Under the pieces are notes generated by a model. It made no database searches. It was given only the letters and a program-made list of their open reading frames with translations, and had not been told where the DNA came from. Below, in pieces: positions 42,475 through 54,839 of a DNA stretch of 64,000 bases. Each line of letters opens with the position of its first letter. Within the stretch, counting starts at the first letter, position 1. Source of the stretch: Peromyscus leucopus (Eukaryota > Chordata > Mammalia > Rodentia > Cricetidae); contig NC_051074.1 in assembly GCF_004664715.2 (NCBI RefSeq), positions 15,663,678 to 15,727,677 on the forward strand, written 5' to 3'. A program made the translations under genes and the position numbers.

Positions 42475-43290
42475 ATCTGCCTGGCTCTTACTTAGCAGCT
42501 TTTATTAGAACTTTGAGTAGTTTGCTGCAAGGAGTCTAAGTTACTCTACATAACTGTAGATAGAGCTTATGTTAATTTTCCCCCATCCCTGAGGGTTAGG
42601 AAGAGGAAATAAAAAGAGAAAAATACTAGTGTCTTATCAGTGAGCAGCTTTGGCCTTGTGTACAAGTTTTCTTCTCACCTAATTTTCTCCCAGCCTGCCC
42701 ACACACATAAAATCAGGGATCAGAGAGGGGAAAAAAATCATTTGGTGTTCTAATAATCTTATGCAGAGCACCAAAGAACAATTCATTATACAACGTACAT
42801 TCATTCCATCAATTAGGGTTTAACTCTTCTCAGAAAGGGAAATCACACTAAATCTTTGTATTTATATGGGGATCCCACCAGAGATAATCCCTCAAACACA
42901 GTTTATAGCCAACTTTCAGCTACATCTGAGTGTAGCTGGCTAGAGGTGGCTAGAGGTGGCTAGAGCTTACCCTCGGGTATTTGGGAACTAGGAGTGGTAC
43001 CAAGTTTTTGGAGTAAGGGGTTTGTAAAGGTAAAATCCACATCCTGGTGTCTTGCTCAGCAGCTGCAGTAGGAGGATTTGTTCAATCACATAGCTTAACA
43101 GAAGCTAATATAAACAGCTTCAGGGGATGGTTTGTACAAGTAGACAGTTTAACAGAAGTGAAGTTAGTTGGGGCATCTTGATGACAGGTTCCTAGAATAC
43201 AGTAGGGCAATTTTCCATGGCATTCTCCATCAAGGAGATCAAACTCTAGTTAAATCTGAAATGGCCTCAGCAAAATTACAAGATGCTGAA
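42475..43290 (+). repeat. Probable dispersed repeat, copy 2 at its 3' end
   Basis: The last 150 bases match 38060-38200 ('gtagacagtttaacagaagt', 'cattctccatcaaggagatc', 'aactctagttaaatctgaa', 'atggcctcag'). Upstream there is a triple 'ggctagaggt' (42939-42965). The full extent and family are uncertain. Confidence 0.4.
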
Positions 43291-46200
43291 AGCTCTGTAT
43301 TGTTTTGTCTCATCACAGCATAACTACAATATTCTAGTAAGATGTGTCCCTTCCTCAAAAAGAATTCTTAAGAGAGAATTTTGCCTTTATTGAAATGCAT
43401 TTTTTTGTCTCCACTGTTATCTGTCAATATAACTTAAGCACCATTAAAATGTCAAAGATTTTAAAATCTACCAAAAATGAAGGTTAAAAGGTTAGTATAA
43501 TTAAAACAAGTAAAAATATTGGCTTAAATTCTCATCAGAATTTCTACCATGCATGGAGATAATGGAGCATATTTCAATGCCTACTTATCTCTCTCTGGAG
43601 AATATTTGGCAAATGGCTATAGTGCCTTGAGTGGCATTTTCTCTTTTTTGCTACAAGTCTGTTTCTGTTGCCAATTATTTCTCAACATGAAACTTAAGAG
43701 ACATTTCAAAGCCATAAATAATAATGGACTTATTAGTTAAATTACAATCAAATAAATATAGAAGTAAAGCAGTGCTATTACGAAGAATTAGGTATATTTT
43801 TAAAAACAGTCTTCAAGAGGATTGTGCATGGATTGTTTCCTAGGAATAAAAGAAACCTCATGATTTGTCTTGGGCTTTTTGGAGTAAACCATTTTCTGGA
43901 CTACATTCTTTATGAGCTGGGCTAAGTGGATTTATTCTATGGTAAATAGCTGAACACAAGGAGAATCCTGAAAAGAAAGGCTTTTACAAGGTACTGCCTA
44001 CATCTACCTTTTGTTCTGAGCCGGAAGGCTATTGAATGCATGCACTGAAGTATTTTGTTTACAACCTACTTGAGATGGAGCAGTCTAATGATTTGTTCTC
44101 AAAATCTGTGCTTGTAGAGAGAGATGGACAGAAATCTTTGGCTATTTCCAGATGAAAGCAATACTATACCAGAGAAAGCAGAAGAATTATGATGCATAAA
44201 TATCATAAAATGAACAGCCAGAAATTATAATACATCTTTGTCTTTAATTCAATGCATAAAATATTTAGAGTGATAGAAATAGAATCATAGAGCACATTCA
44301 AATATATTTTAAAATATAAAATCCATCGTTTCTTGTCGAACACATCTGAAGAGTATATTTGTTGCAATTCACGCTTATGTAATTCACATAATTCATCATA
44401 TAACAAAACAGGTTATGACCAGGAGCACAAAATTGCCCCATCAACAAATAACTTGAGAAAATTTCTCTTGATCTAAGCACACTGCTAGGCTCAGACACAT
44501 TTTCTCAATGAAATTATAACTGCTAAATAAAAGGTACATGTGTGTTTTCAGATATACTATAGTGCATATTATGTGAATTTAATAGATTTAAATGGTACAG
44601 TTGAATAAAAACAATAGCTTTCTTTTGTAATATTGTAATAGGGAACAGGGTTTTAGAATCTACCCTGAGTTCAGCTCCACTAAAAGTGGGTTGGATAGTT
44701 AAGAGGTGAAAAAGGGGAAATCAGGGATACCTTGTCTTTCTTGGGGCCTCACAGAAAGAACATTGACAAAAGCTTTTAGACGATTTGCATCTCAAAAGAA
44801 AACAGAATTTGCAATTGGTTTTCTAAAGTAAATTGTCTAATAAAAAGGAAAGGAGGAGTCCAATTGTAAGGAAGAAACCCAGAGTTCTGTTAAGCTGTGG
44901 GAAACATTTTTAGGTAGTGAGCAAGCTGGAGAAAACTAACAAAGTGTCTTTCTAGAAAATATTCATTCTGTGCATATTCACATTCCTTTTGAGAGAAATG
45001 CTCTCTTACATTACAGGACATATTTCTTGCACTTGAATTACAGAGATGACCAGAAACTCAAATAAGTAAGTAAATAAATACATAAATAAATAAACAAACT
45101 AATTAATTAATCAAACCAAACAAACAAACAAAAAAAGGAAGCATTAAGTCTTTAGGACTATATTAGTACAGTTTCATTGTGAGAATGCCTCTATGAGCAA
45201 TGGAATAGTCTGAAGACCGAAAATGATGTCCCGTTGTAACTGCCTTAATATCATCAGATTGGGTCTCATTGTTTCTCAGAATAAAATAATTGAAGCAATT
45301 TATCCTCAAGACAAGGGCTATATAACTCTATTATTGCTTCTGTGAGTATAGTCAAAAGTGTATGATGCAGTTTGAACAGATCAGACCACGTGCAGAAGAA
45401 GTGTTGCATTTTAGTTTAGCCTTGGGAACCCTATCTGATGAACAGCAGAGACCAATGGCTAACTACCTACTAGGCTGCCAGCTTCTTACAGATAGGAGGT
45501 ACTGTATTTCATATTGTGCACATGTTAGGTCCCATTGAGTACTTAAATGCCTACACATGAACAAAGGACTTTTTTTTTCTTGTCTGTTGACAAAGCTTCT
45601 ATACAGAAAAGAGAAATTAATCAATAAACACTAAGTTCCTGAGAAACATTAATACCCTGTGAAAAGGGTAATTTCTAAATTCGGAGCATTTGAAAGTTTC
45701 ATTTCCTCATCATCATTGTGTTATTATCGAATTTGTTACCAAAATGGGGCATTTTGTCCAGCTCTGATATTAAACTGGTGAGGCCCTTCAATCATTCGTT
45801 GGCAGTCTTATGACTCTGTTTCTGGTTTTACAGGAAAAAAGAAAAAAGAAAAGAAGTTTATGTGGAAGCAAATAAACTTTATTTGGAATGCTTTCAAGGA
45901 GATTAAGCATGTATAGCTAGCAGGAGAACCTGTGTCACTCCTACAGAAGTTGATTGGATGTTCATTTTTCAACCTCCCCTCACCTCAGTTTGTGAATCCT
46001 TACCCATGCTCTCTTGACTATTGATGTCCTGGAAAGCACATCACTTTGGGTCACAGAACTTCTCTTCAGCTCAAGGTTTGCAATACTACAAGGGAAAAGA
46101 CTGACAAATCACATTTTAAATACAATAATTACATATAATTTATAAGAAATAAATATATACTTAACACGAACAGGCAAATTAGAAAACACAAACACCTTGC

Positions 46201-49200
46201 TGTGAGGTTTTTCTCTTAGCCTTCCAGTCATAGTAATTTTCTGTTTCATAGGAAGCAAAACGCCACAGCACCCCACTCTTTCGTATGGTGCTAATGACCT
46301 TCACGCTGGAGGCAACCCTTCTGTGCTACGTGCCTAGACCCGGTGGTCTGCTAATTTTTGTTTTGGTAATTTTGTTCTGTTTTGTTTTGATTTTAGAAAT
46401 TTCTTTTTTTGTCCTCTCATTTTGCTCTGTCAGCATTTCTCTTCTGTCTGAGTTGTTTTCCTCACTGTTTTCTGTATTGCGTGCTGTCGTAAGCCTCTTA
46501 CATTTTTATCTGTAGATGCTTTGAGGAAAAGAGTTTTACACTTGTAAAAAACTTGAAACCTTATCCCATCAACCAATATCTATACATTTTAAAATATTCC
46601 TCTGTACAATTACTTAAGCAGATTTGCGTTTGTATCCTTTTAAAAAAAATTTAAACTGATTGTTATATAAAAATACACATACTAAACAAATTCCAATCTC
46701 AATACATTAAAGGCTTTTTCTAAAATAACTTTATCTGGTTGACCTATAACAGTAGTTGTGGTCACATCTGTGATGCATATATAGTTTCTTCTTTCCTGAA
46801 TAGTATTGTTCTTAATTAAAGCATTTTATTTCTCAGTAATATTATAAGTACATGCCCTTTAGAAAGCACATCTCAAAAACATGAGTCTGTAGCTTCTACT
46901 GTCTATGCCAAAGGGTATATAGAAGGCATTTCACCATTAATGTTTCCACATTGCATTCAATTTTTTAAGTGCTATTTCCTTCAGTCAGTAAGGACAGGTT
47001 ATTATAATATAAATCTGTTTGGGTGTGACAAAAAAATCACACCACTAATAAATTACAATTGAAACATATGATTCTCATTCAGTTTGTCCAAACATGACAA
47101 TCAGGTGTTATTGAGTGAGCACTTAGTTACTGGTAGTGAGTGCTCATTGACACATAACATAACAGAAAAGAGTTGATTGGAACTCTAGTGTTAAGCAGAT
47201 TATGATTTGGTAAAGCAAGTACATACACCACAAATTGTTTTCTACAGAGGATGAAGAAAATACGGAGCACATGCAATGCAATCCTCATGCAGAAGGGTCT
47301 CTGAATGGAGGGGGTGGTAGGATGGAGAAAGGTAAACAGGAAAATTGGATAATTTCCATCATTCATGCTAAGCAAGGTTTAAGTACACCTCTCCAACAAA
47401 GTAACCCAACGGGAGTATTAAGCTGCAGTATGCTGTGACAACATAACCAAACAATAGGAATATTTTAATTTCCTTATCATCTTCAGATGATAATGATATC
47501 TAACATAAAGCAAAACAACAACAAAAAAAGAGAAAAGAATTTAGAATGAAATATATAATGGACAGAGTAGAGAAAAACATATTATGAAGTCATATAAAAG
47601 CTCACTCATCTTTTAAGTGTATCTATTTGGCTTGCTGAGATTAATTTAGGCAACAGACAAAGACAGGGTGTCTATTTTATCGTTTAAAGAAGTAATATCA
47701 TTGACAGTCACTCCCTTTCTGTCTCCATGGCAATGGGATACAGTAGTACCTTCAAAGGACAAGACTAAGGGATGAGCTATGGTGGTGAAGGGAGGCTGAT
47801 AATGAGACAATAATTGTGGATGCCCACCTAGTCGATGATTTTAGAGAGTCATAGAAAGACAGTACAGGACTTATTTTACACATATCCCTTATCAGATTCT
47901 GACAGTCAAAGTTGAATTATTTAAAAAAAATTGTAATTCAGTATACTGATAATATGGAATCCTTATATTTGAGTGTTGGTGTTTCATTAGATTGGTACAT
48001 AGAACATATAAGTAGCAGTATTTCTTAGTTCTTAGAAGAATCAGTCAAACACAATGTATAAGATTATCTAAAAGTTACATTTTTCTTCTTTTCTAGCTTA
48101 TTCAAATAAATTTATTACTGGGGACTCTTTCTTCAAATACCAAAGGATGTGATAATAAAAGAGAATGGAAAAGGAAGATAATTGTAAAACTTTAATAGTG
48201 GTAGTGGAGTTTTTTACAACTAAATCGGGTCTTAGTTTTTTTCCCCCTTGACATGTGCCAAAGACTGACAAAGGAATGGAGTACAAAGGCATTCTGTGCT
48301 AGTCCCCAAGTCATTTCCTACAGTTCCCGTATGGTTCAAATTACTTAGCAGTGCAGGAAAAAAATGAATCAGGAAAGGAAATACAAATTGAATAGGGTAA
48401 AATACCTACAGCAAAGTACTCTGATGCTCCATGTACAAACTCAACTGGGTTTGTGCAGTCACACAAAAGTCTGTATGACCTCTTGTGATTTTGTCAGGAT
48501 GGAAATATTAGAATAGAAAGATTTATCTATTCTTTACCCTCTCTCTTTATCTCTCTCTGTGTGTATGTAATATGTTCTCTATACTTTGTATTTGTTTCCT
48601 TCATACTAAAGTTTGTTGATTCTACCATTTTTATAATGTCTTTGCCTTAACATTTATTCCACGGATTCCTTTTGTCTAGTGTAGAAGAAATTAAAACAGC
48701 TCCCTTGGAAATTTTGCTAGCTTGCCTCCTTTTTCACTAATGCATCATTCAGTGGTTCAATTTTCCTGTGAAGAGATAGTCAGATTTCACACTCTCAGAC
48801 TTAAGGGAATGAGGCAGTATGGCAGTGCTGATAGGATCAGCTGTAGGAGGTAAATGACATGCTTTTTTATTAGTAAGATGGGAAATGTGGAAAAATTCTT
48901 TCAGAATGCTTAAGCATCTAATTGGTGTCTGCACAAAGTTTCACTCAATAAAACTATTTTCAAAACTAGAATATGACTACTTTTATCAGTCATTGATAAG
49001 ACAATGTCTTTTCTGAAAATATTTTAATCATGAAATCCAGAATAAATATACTAATTATTCCTAATTCATATATAGAACACATATGCAAATTATCAAACTA
49101 TTCCTACATTCTTTCTTATTTTATAATCTTAGAATTGAATGCAGCAAAATATATCGGACCATAATATTTACTGCACTATTGTTAGTTAGAATTTTGTTTG

Positions 49201-49269
49201 TTAGTTTTAGATAGGGATTTAGTTATCTGTAATAATTCCATTAAGGAAAATAACTAAGTCCAATATACC

Positions 49270-49273
<4 letters not shown>
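43291..49273. other. AT-rich DNA, no gene recognised
   Basis: About 6 kb lacking recognisable coding frames. An A-rich AAAT/AAAC stretch lies at about 45061-45136. The hydrophobic frame at 46285-46515 is T-rich low-complexity sequence and not supported as a gene. No SINE or LTR was recognised. Confidence 0.45.

Positions 49274-49330
<57 letters not shown>
49274..49330. repeat. (GA)n microsatellite
   Basis: About 28 AG units without interruption. Confidence 0.95.
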
Positions 49331-49333
<3 letters not shown>

Positions 49334-49416
49334 TTAAGTAAAAAATCCACATGGTGAAATAATTCGGTATGTTAAAGAGCATGTCAATAGTTTCTGCAGA
49401 AAAATTCCCACCCACA

Positions 49417-49485
49417 TCTAGGCTTCTATTTATTTAAACTTACCTGAACCCATGTCTAGGCTTCTATTTAAACTTACCCGATTGC
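49417..49485. repeat. Short tandem duplication
   Basis: Two copies of about 33 bases, each with 'tctaggcttctattta' and 'aacttacc', lie side by side; one has an extra TTTA. Confidence 0.85.
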
Positions 49486-49920
49486 TTTATCTTCAGTTGG
49501 AAACACAAAGTGTTTTTCTAGTTTGGCCTCCCATCACAGATCAAGATGTAAGTCATCTGTGACTTCAAAAGTTCTGAGTTTTTTCCCCCCACAAACAGGC
49601 AAGTAATCCTGCTTCAGAGAACAAGAGCTGGGTTTCCGCTAATTGACTTCAGTTCTGATGCTGCCAGGAGGTACTTCCAGAGCCTATGAGCTGAGTCTCA
49701 GTTCCCAAGAAGCATCTCTCTACTGCCTCCACTGCCAAGGTCAAGACCCAGGTTGTTTGACCTGTGCGTTTATTTGATCAACCCACTGAGTAACTGTGTG
49801 TCAGAATTACAATACAAAATTCAGTAGAGCAGCACACAGAATTCAGGAAATCACTCATGTTGAACCATTTATTATAGAGGTTATTATTAAAACAAAAACA
49901 AAAGAAAATCATCAGATTGA

Positions 49921-50079
49921 AGCAGTGTGGTAGTAGCACACGCCTTTAATCCCAGCACTTGGGAGGCAGAGGCAGGCAGATCTCTGTGAGTTCGAGCCCA
50001 GCCTGGTCTACAGAGAGAGATCTAGGACAGGAACCAAAACTACACAGAGAAACCCTGTCTCAAAAAAAAAAAAAAAAAA
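49921..50079 (+). mobile_element. B1 SINE (sense)
   Basis: 'agcacacgcctttaatccca', 'agatctctgtgagttcgagc' and 'acacagagaaaccctgtctc', then poly(A). Confidence 0.95.
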
Positions 50080-50282
50080 TCAACATATTGAAAAATGAGA
50101 AATTGTCGAAGAACAACTATGTTCTCTTTAAGGATCCTGACCTATAGGAATTTCCATGTACCTTACCATCTGTAAGCTATGCAAATTAACCCTTCTGGAT
50201 TCTCATAAAAATTCCTCCTCAATTTGTTTGCTTTTGTTTTATTTCATCTTATTATTATTATTTAGATGCCTGTTTGTTTTCT

Positions 50283-50425
50283 GAAGAGGGACAGAAATGC
50301 TGTGGATGTCGAAGCAGGGTGGATGGTGGGACATGGGTGATGTAGAAGATCCTGGAGGGAGAGGGAAAACTGTAATCAGAATATATTTTATGAAAAAAAC
50401 CTATTTTAAATAAAAGAAAAATAGA
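50283..50425 (+). mobile_element. LINE-1 3' end tail (tentative)
   Basis: 'gatcctggagggagagggaa', 'aactgtaatcagaatata' and 'ttttatgaaaaaaacc' resemble the end of rodent L1 3' UTR. Confidence 0.45.
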
Positions 50426-51604
50426 AAAAATAGAATGATAACCTTGGAGGCACAGAAATGCATCCATGTTTCATAGAGAAAGAAATCACAACACTCTTCT
50501 AGAGTTAGTTTGATCACAAATAAGTTTAAACTTGAATTCCCCAGGTCTCTCCCTTCTATCTGTAGCTCTTTGGTACTGGCCCATCTCTGTCTGTTCCTAT
50601 AGGAGTTTTCCTAACAAAGGGGTTTGATATGTATTTATTGGACAGCACAAAGAGTATAAAAATGGGGAATGAATGAGAGACACTTTATGGAAATTTTTAA
50701 CCAAGTTCTAACAAGGAGCTATAACTGATGAGCTCAGAATGGAAAACATGATATACTTGTTTGTTGTTTCCAACATTTATGGCAAATATTCATTGTATAT
50801 GGTTTATTTCAACCCCTTGACAATTTTTAACAAATGATTACCATAACATATATATGCCCTAATGTATTTTGGGTCAGAACTGTGGAAGAGTACATAACAA
50901 GATTAAATCTATCTATTAACTTTGGTTGTAAAAGCTGCATATATGGAAAATTCAGTACAAGTAAGGTTATTTGTTACACTACTTTCTGAAAGGCATGTTC
51001 AACAATTAGGTTGAGTACACAGTAAGATATCAGACTAAGTTTTAAGTGACCTCAAGGTATATATTTAACTCAGTTCTGAGGTTCCACCAAAGTTCCAGTC
51101 TCTTTGAACACAGGAGCTATTTTCATAAAATTGTATCACTATACTCTGTCTTACATTTCTCTCTCTGGGATACTGAACAGGAAAGTCTCTGGAATATGAA
51201 GGGCTGACAACATGCTCCACACAACAAGTTCAGGTCTACTACGACAATTATTTTTTTCTTGGATTATGAGGTCAACTTCTCTGGTGAGACACTCAGCTTC
51301 CTGGGAAGTGTAATGTGTTTATTCAATTTAAATTCTCTAGTGACCATTGAAGAAAAAACCATGTGAATAATTATCTGCTCTACCCTTGTTTAATTATAAA
51401 AACCTTCTTTTTTTCATTATACTGAATGGACTAGAGAATGAGTGCCCCACACTTGAATCTGGATTCTAATCCATTTTGAGTGATACTTACCTGATTAGTT
51501 ATGTTTCTTTTTATTGGGATTTTCATTCTGGAATAGGGGGAACAATACTGACTTAATGGAACTTTGTGGAGATGAAAGAGTCATATGTAAATACACACTG
51601 AAAG
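50426..51604. other. DNA without recognised feature
   Basis: No gene or repeat recognised. Confidence 0.45.
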
Positions 51605-51905
51605 GCTGCAGAAAATGCTTGGTTGGTAAAGTGTTTGCAATGTAAGCATGGGCACCTGAGTCGACGTCCCAAGAATCTAGGTAAAAACCCACATGTATTA
51701 GTCCATATCTGTAATCCCAGAACTGATGATGTAGAGACAGAAGGATATCTGGCACTCTCTTGTTAGATATTCTTTCTGAATTGGTGAACTTTAGGTTAGA
51801 TGAGAAGGCCTGTGTGAAAAAAGAAAGAAAGAAAGTACAGAGTGTTAGAGCTAGATACTTGATCTCTAGTCTCCACATACATGTACACACAATATGCACA
51901 TAAGC
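51605..51905 (+). mobile_element. Diverged tRNA-derived SINE (B4/RSINE-like, tentative)
   Basis: 'tggttggtaaagtgtttgca' and 'atgggcacctgagtcgacgt' look like worn A and B boxes of a tRNA-derived rodent SINE, followed by 'ctgtaatcccag' and 'ctccacatacatgtacacac', typical of its 3' half. Confidence 0.5.
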
Positions 51906-53394
51906 AAACATGTATATGCAATTTGTACATGTACACATACCACAAACAAAACAATGTACAACCAAAAGTATAAAATATGTATGTTCAGTGAGTACTTGGT
52001 TAAATATTGCAAAACTCTAATTTACAACCACAGCATTTTCCAGTGAGTTTTTATAAACATAAAAGAAACTAAACATCAAATATAAAATGTAGAAATACAA
52101 GGAAAAATACCTTTATTGTTGATCATTTGCTCTGATTTAGCTACTGCACTGAGTGGACAGTGGCATGGCAGTTTTCCAATTATGTACCCTCTTCAGCATA
52201 TGTAGTATACTTGAGGTTATAGATATAGCACCCAAAATTGGAAGATATCTCCTTACTCCCACATAAGACTTTCCATTAGTTTTGTTAATGCTAGAGCAAA
52301 ACTGAATGCACTAAAATTTTCCTAATCTCTTTCTATTTACTGGATCTTAATCATTTGTCCATGGCCATTAGAAAACTGCAGAAAATGAATGTTAGGGCAC
52401 ATATACCTTTCTTTTATAATTCCTGCAACTCTTTCATCTCTTCAATTCTCTATACATTGCATCTCTCCAGCAATTTATATATTTATCACTAAACATACAG
52501 ATTTTGCAATGTAGAACACTCATTTGTAATTGATTGCTACCAAATTATAGCATATGAGATGCTCTTTTAATGGCGAAAAATAAATACTATTGTAGCACAG
52601 AGGCTGTGCTACACAATTAAATTAATAGATGTAATGATGTTGGAAAATCTGACACACTGGAATGGAGGCTGGTCTTATGGAATAAGGAAATAGGTTATGA
52701 TTGCTTCTGGGGCATGTTTTCAGATAATCAAGTGTGTTAGCCACTCTAATAACTAGAAAGCCCTGGCAGAAAAAATTGAATAATCTATGGCCCACTAAAG
52801 TTCTATGTATCAGCAGTTTTCCCTTGGCTTTGAAACACTTGGGTTTTGAGGTTGTGTTTTCATAACTCAACAGTGTCTGCTATTCTGTTCAGGTCTGTGT
52901 GATGTAAAGAAAAAAAATGCCTGACGTTTAATTCTGGTTTTATTTACATTGAAGCTCCAGAAAGGATCTCAGGGTGTAAAATTGTCATTTATTTTTATTA
53001 TAGTTTATTGAAAATTATAGATGAAGTAAGAAAATAGCAGCAGTGTATTGTTCCCTTAATAAATGTGCATTATAATATGCCTGGTACTAAATGATAGATA
53101 ATTTAAAAAATTAATAAAAATATCGTGAGCTGAACCATCATCAATACATCTGTACCACTTTTTCTCCAGGAATGTTAATCACTGAATCAGTTAATCCTGG
53201 TTAACAACAAACTAAAACATTAGGGTATGTCCAGAAATACTTGAAGCTAAGATAAACTACATGTTTTAGTATAACATTTCCCATGGTGTTTGTCATTTAC
53301 TTGGCATACTGCAACTAAAATATTGAATTGCTGTTTATGAGAAATTCAAATGTGTCCTTGTAGCCTACCATTAAGTTCTAAAATAACTAGATCC
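51906..53394. other. DNA without recognised feature
   Basis: No gene or repeat recognised. Small frames lack domains. Confidence 0.45.
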
Positions 53395-53533
53395 ATTTTT
53401 TTGAGACAGGGTTACAATATGTGCATTAAGCTTGCTTCTAAAATTCCATGTATACCAATCTTGCCTGGAACTCACAGAGATCTGCCTGTCTTTGCCTCCT
53501 AAGTACTGGCATAAAAAGCATAACACACCACGC
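53395..53533 (-). mobile_element. Old B1 SINE (antisense)
   Basis: 'tttttttgagacagggttac', 'cctggaactcacagagatct' and 'gcctgtctttgcctcctaag' with many changes. Confidence 0.8.
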
Positions 53534-54184
53534 ATGTGTGGATCAGATACTTTGAGATTTGCAAAATAAATAAATAGTGTTGTAAAGTGATGAAGTCATT
53601 TTTTTGTGATGCTTTGGAATAAAATCTGAATAGTTTGTTATACTTCTAACCATTTCATTGACCTTTGCCTCAGTGACAGAGTAAAGGTTAAAAGGCTGCC
53701 CAGTGTGATTAATCTTCTTTTCTGTAACCATCCATGACTTAATTTTGTTATTTATCAAGGTAAACATGTGGCACATCTGTCAAAGCTTGATTCTACCTCA
53801 TTACTCCAAAATGAATTCCTGTATGAAGGCAGCATCATTAAAATAGTATTAATATAAATAAACTTGCACATTTTTCTTGAGAAATATTCCAGAGATCAAT
53901 GGGCTATAACAGCCAATAATTTAATGTATCAGAAAAAAATCTATACATGTACTGTATCCAATGGTCCTTGCAACATCTCTTCAATGATTACCTGCTAATC
54001 ATTAGCCATTTACTTGTAAAAATCCTAATCAAATATAAGCTGATTTAAAAAGACAGCACATCTCTTCAAACACCACTCTGGCTCATGCTTTTTACTGTGG
54101 CAAGGAACCGGGTCATAAAAGGAAAAGCAGTTTTGTACATACTCAATAGAAAGCTCATTGACCTCCCAAGAGCACGCACACATG

Positions 54185-54191
54185 CACGCAT

Positions 54192-54279
<88 letters not shown>
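54185..54279. repeat. (CA)n-(GA)n compound microsatellite
   Basis: About 21 CA units followed by about 23 GA units. Repeat frames on both strands are artefacts. Confidence 0.95.
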
Positions 54280-54282
<3 letters not shown>

Positions 54283-54465
54283 GTTTAGCTAGTACAGAAT
54301 TATAAGGAGTAGTAAGAGTTATTCTACTTTGGTTGGTACAGAAAAAGATTTGGAATTCATTTTGTCTCACTGCATTGCATGTAGATCCAAATTATTCATT
54401 TCACAGCATTAATTCATTGGTACAACACAAACTTTCATTTTCATCCATACAGACTATAGTAGTTT

Positions 54466-54518
54466 GAATGTAATTGTGCCCATACTCTCATAGGGAGGAG
54501 CATAGCTATTAGGAGGCA
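54466..54518 (+). mobile_element. Dispersed rodent repeat, left part (ERV-B target)
   Basis: 'gtttgaatgtaattgtgccc' to 'tattaggaggca' matches the start of the repeat at 30452. It is cut by ERV-B and resumes at 62936. Confidence 0.75.
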
Positions 54519-54826
54519 TATTGGTGAAATTATTAAGGCCACTCCATGTAGTTAAAAGGAGATTTATTTAATGGAGTAACTTACAAATTAAGGGATAGGT
54601 AGGTCACGGGGTCTTGGGAAGGTGTACCACAATCCATCGGTGTTCTCTGGAGCTCTGCTCGGTCCATCTCCACCTTTCAGGGTCCAGGAACAGAGAAAGC
54701 ACTGGCCCATTCAGATCTTGGGTCTCCAGGTGCCTCCCTTGGCCCTGCCTTATAGGTGTGACAGTTGCCGAAGTCTCAATGGGGGTTGGAAATTCCAGAT
54801 CAAAGCTGGAATGGCTACCCACTACA
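54519..54826 (-). mobile_element. ERV-B 3' LTR (minus strand)
   Basis: 308 bp. On the minus strand it runs TGTAGTGGGTAGCC to ACCAATA. About 28 differences from the 5' LTR by eye (about 9%), so the insertion is old. Flanking GAGGCA (54513-54518) pairs with GAGACA at 62936-62941. Confidence 0.95.
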
Positions 54827-54839
54827 TCTCCCCCTTTTG
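54827..54839 (-). promoter_or_regulatory. ERV-B polypurine tract
   Basis: Minus strand CAAAAGGGGGAGA abuts the 3' LTR. Confidence 0.9.

Noticed and set aside
46285..46515. 76-codon hydrophobic frame, possible small membrane protein
   Set aside because: The sequence is T-rich low complexity, has no recognisable domain or neighbouring exon, and is of a length expected by chance.
51495..51965. 156-codon minus-strand frame
   Set aside because: It overlaps a diverged SINE and an AC-rich stretch and has no domain.
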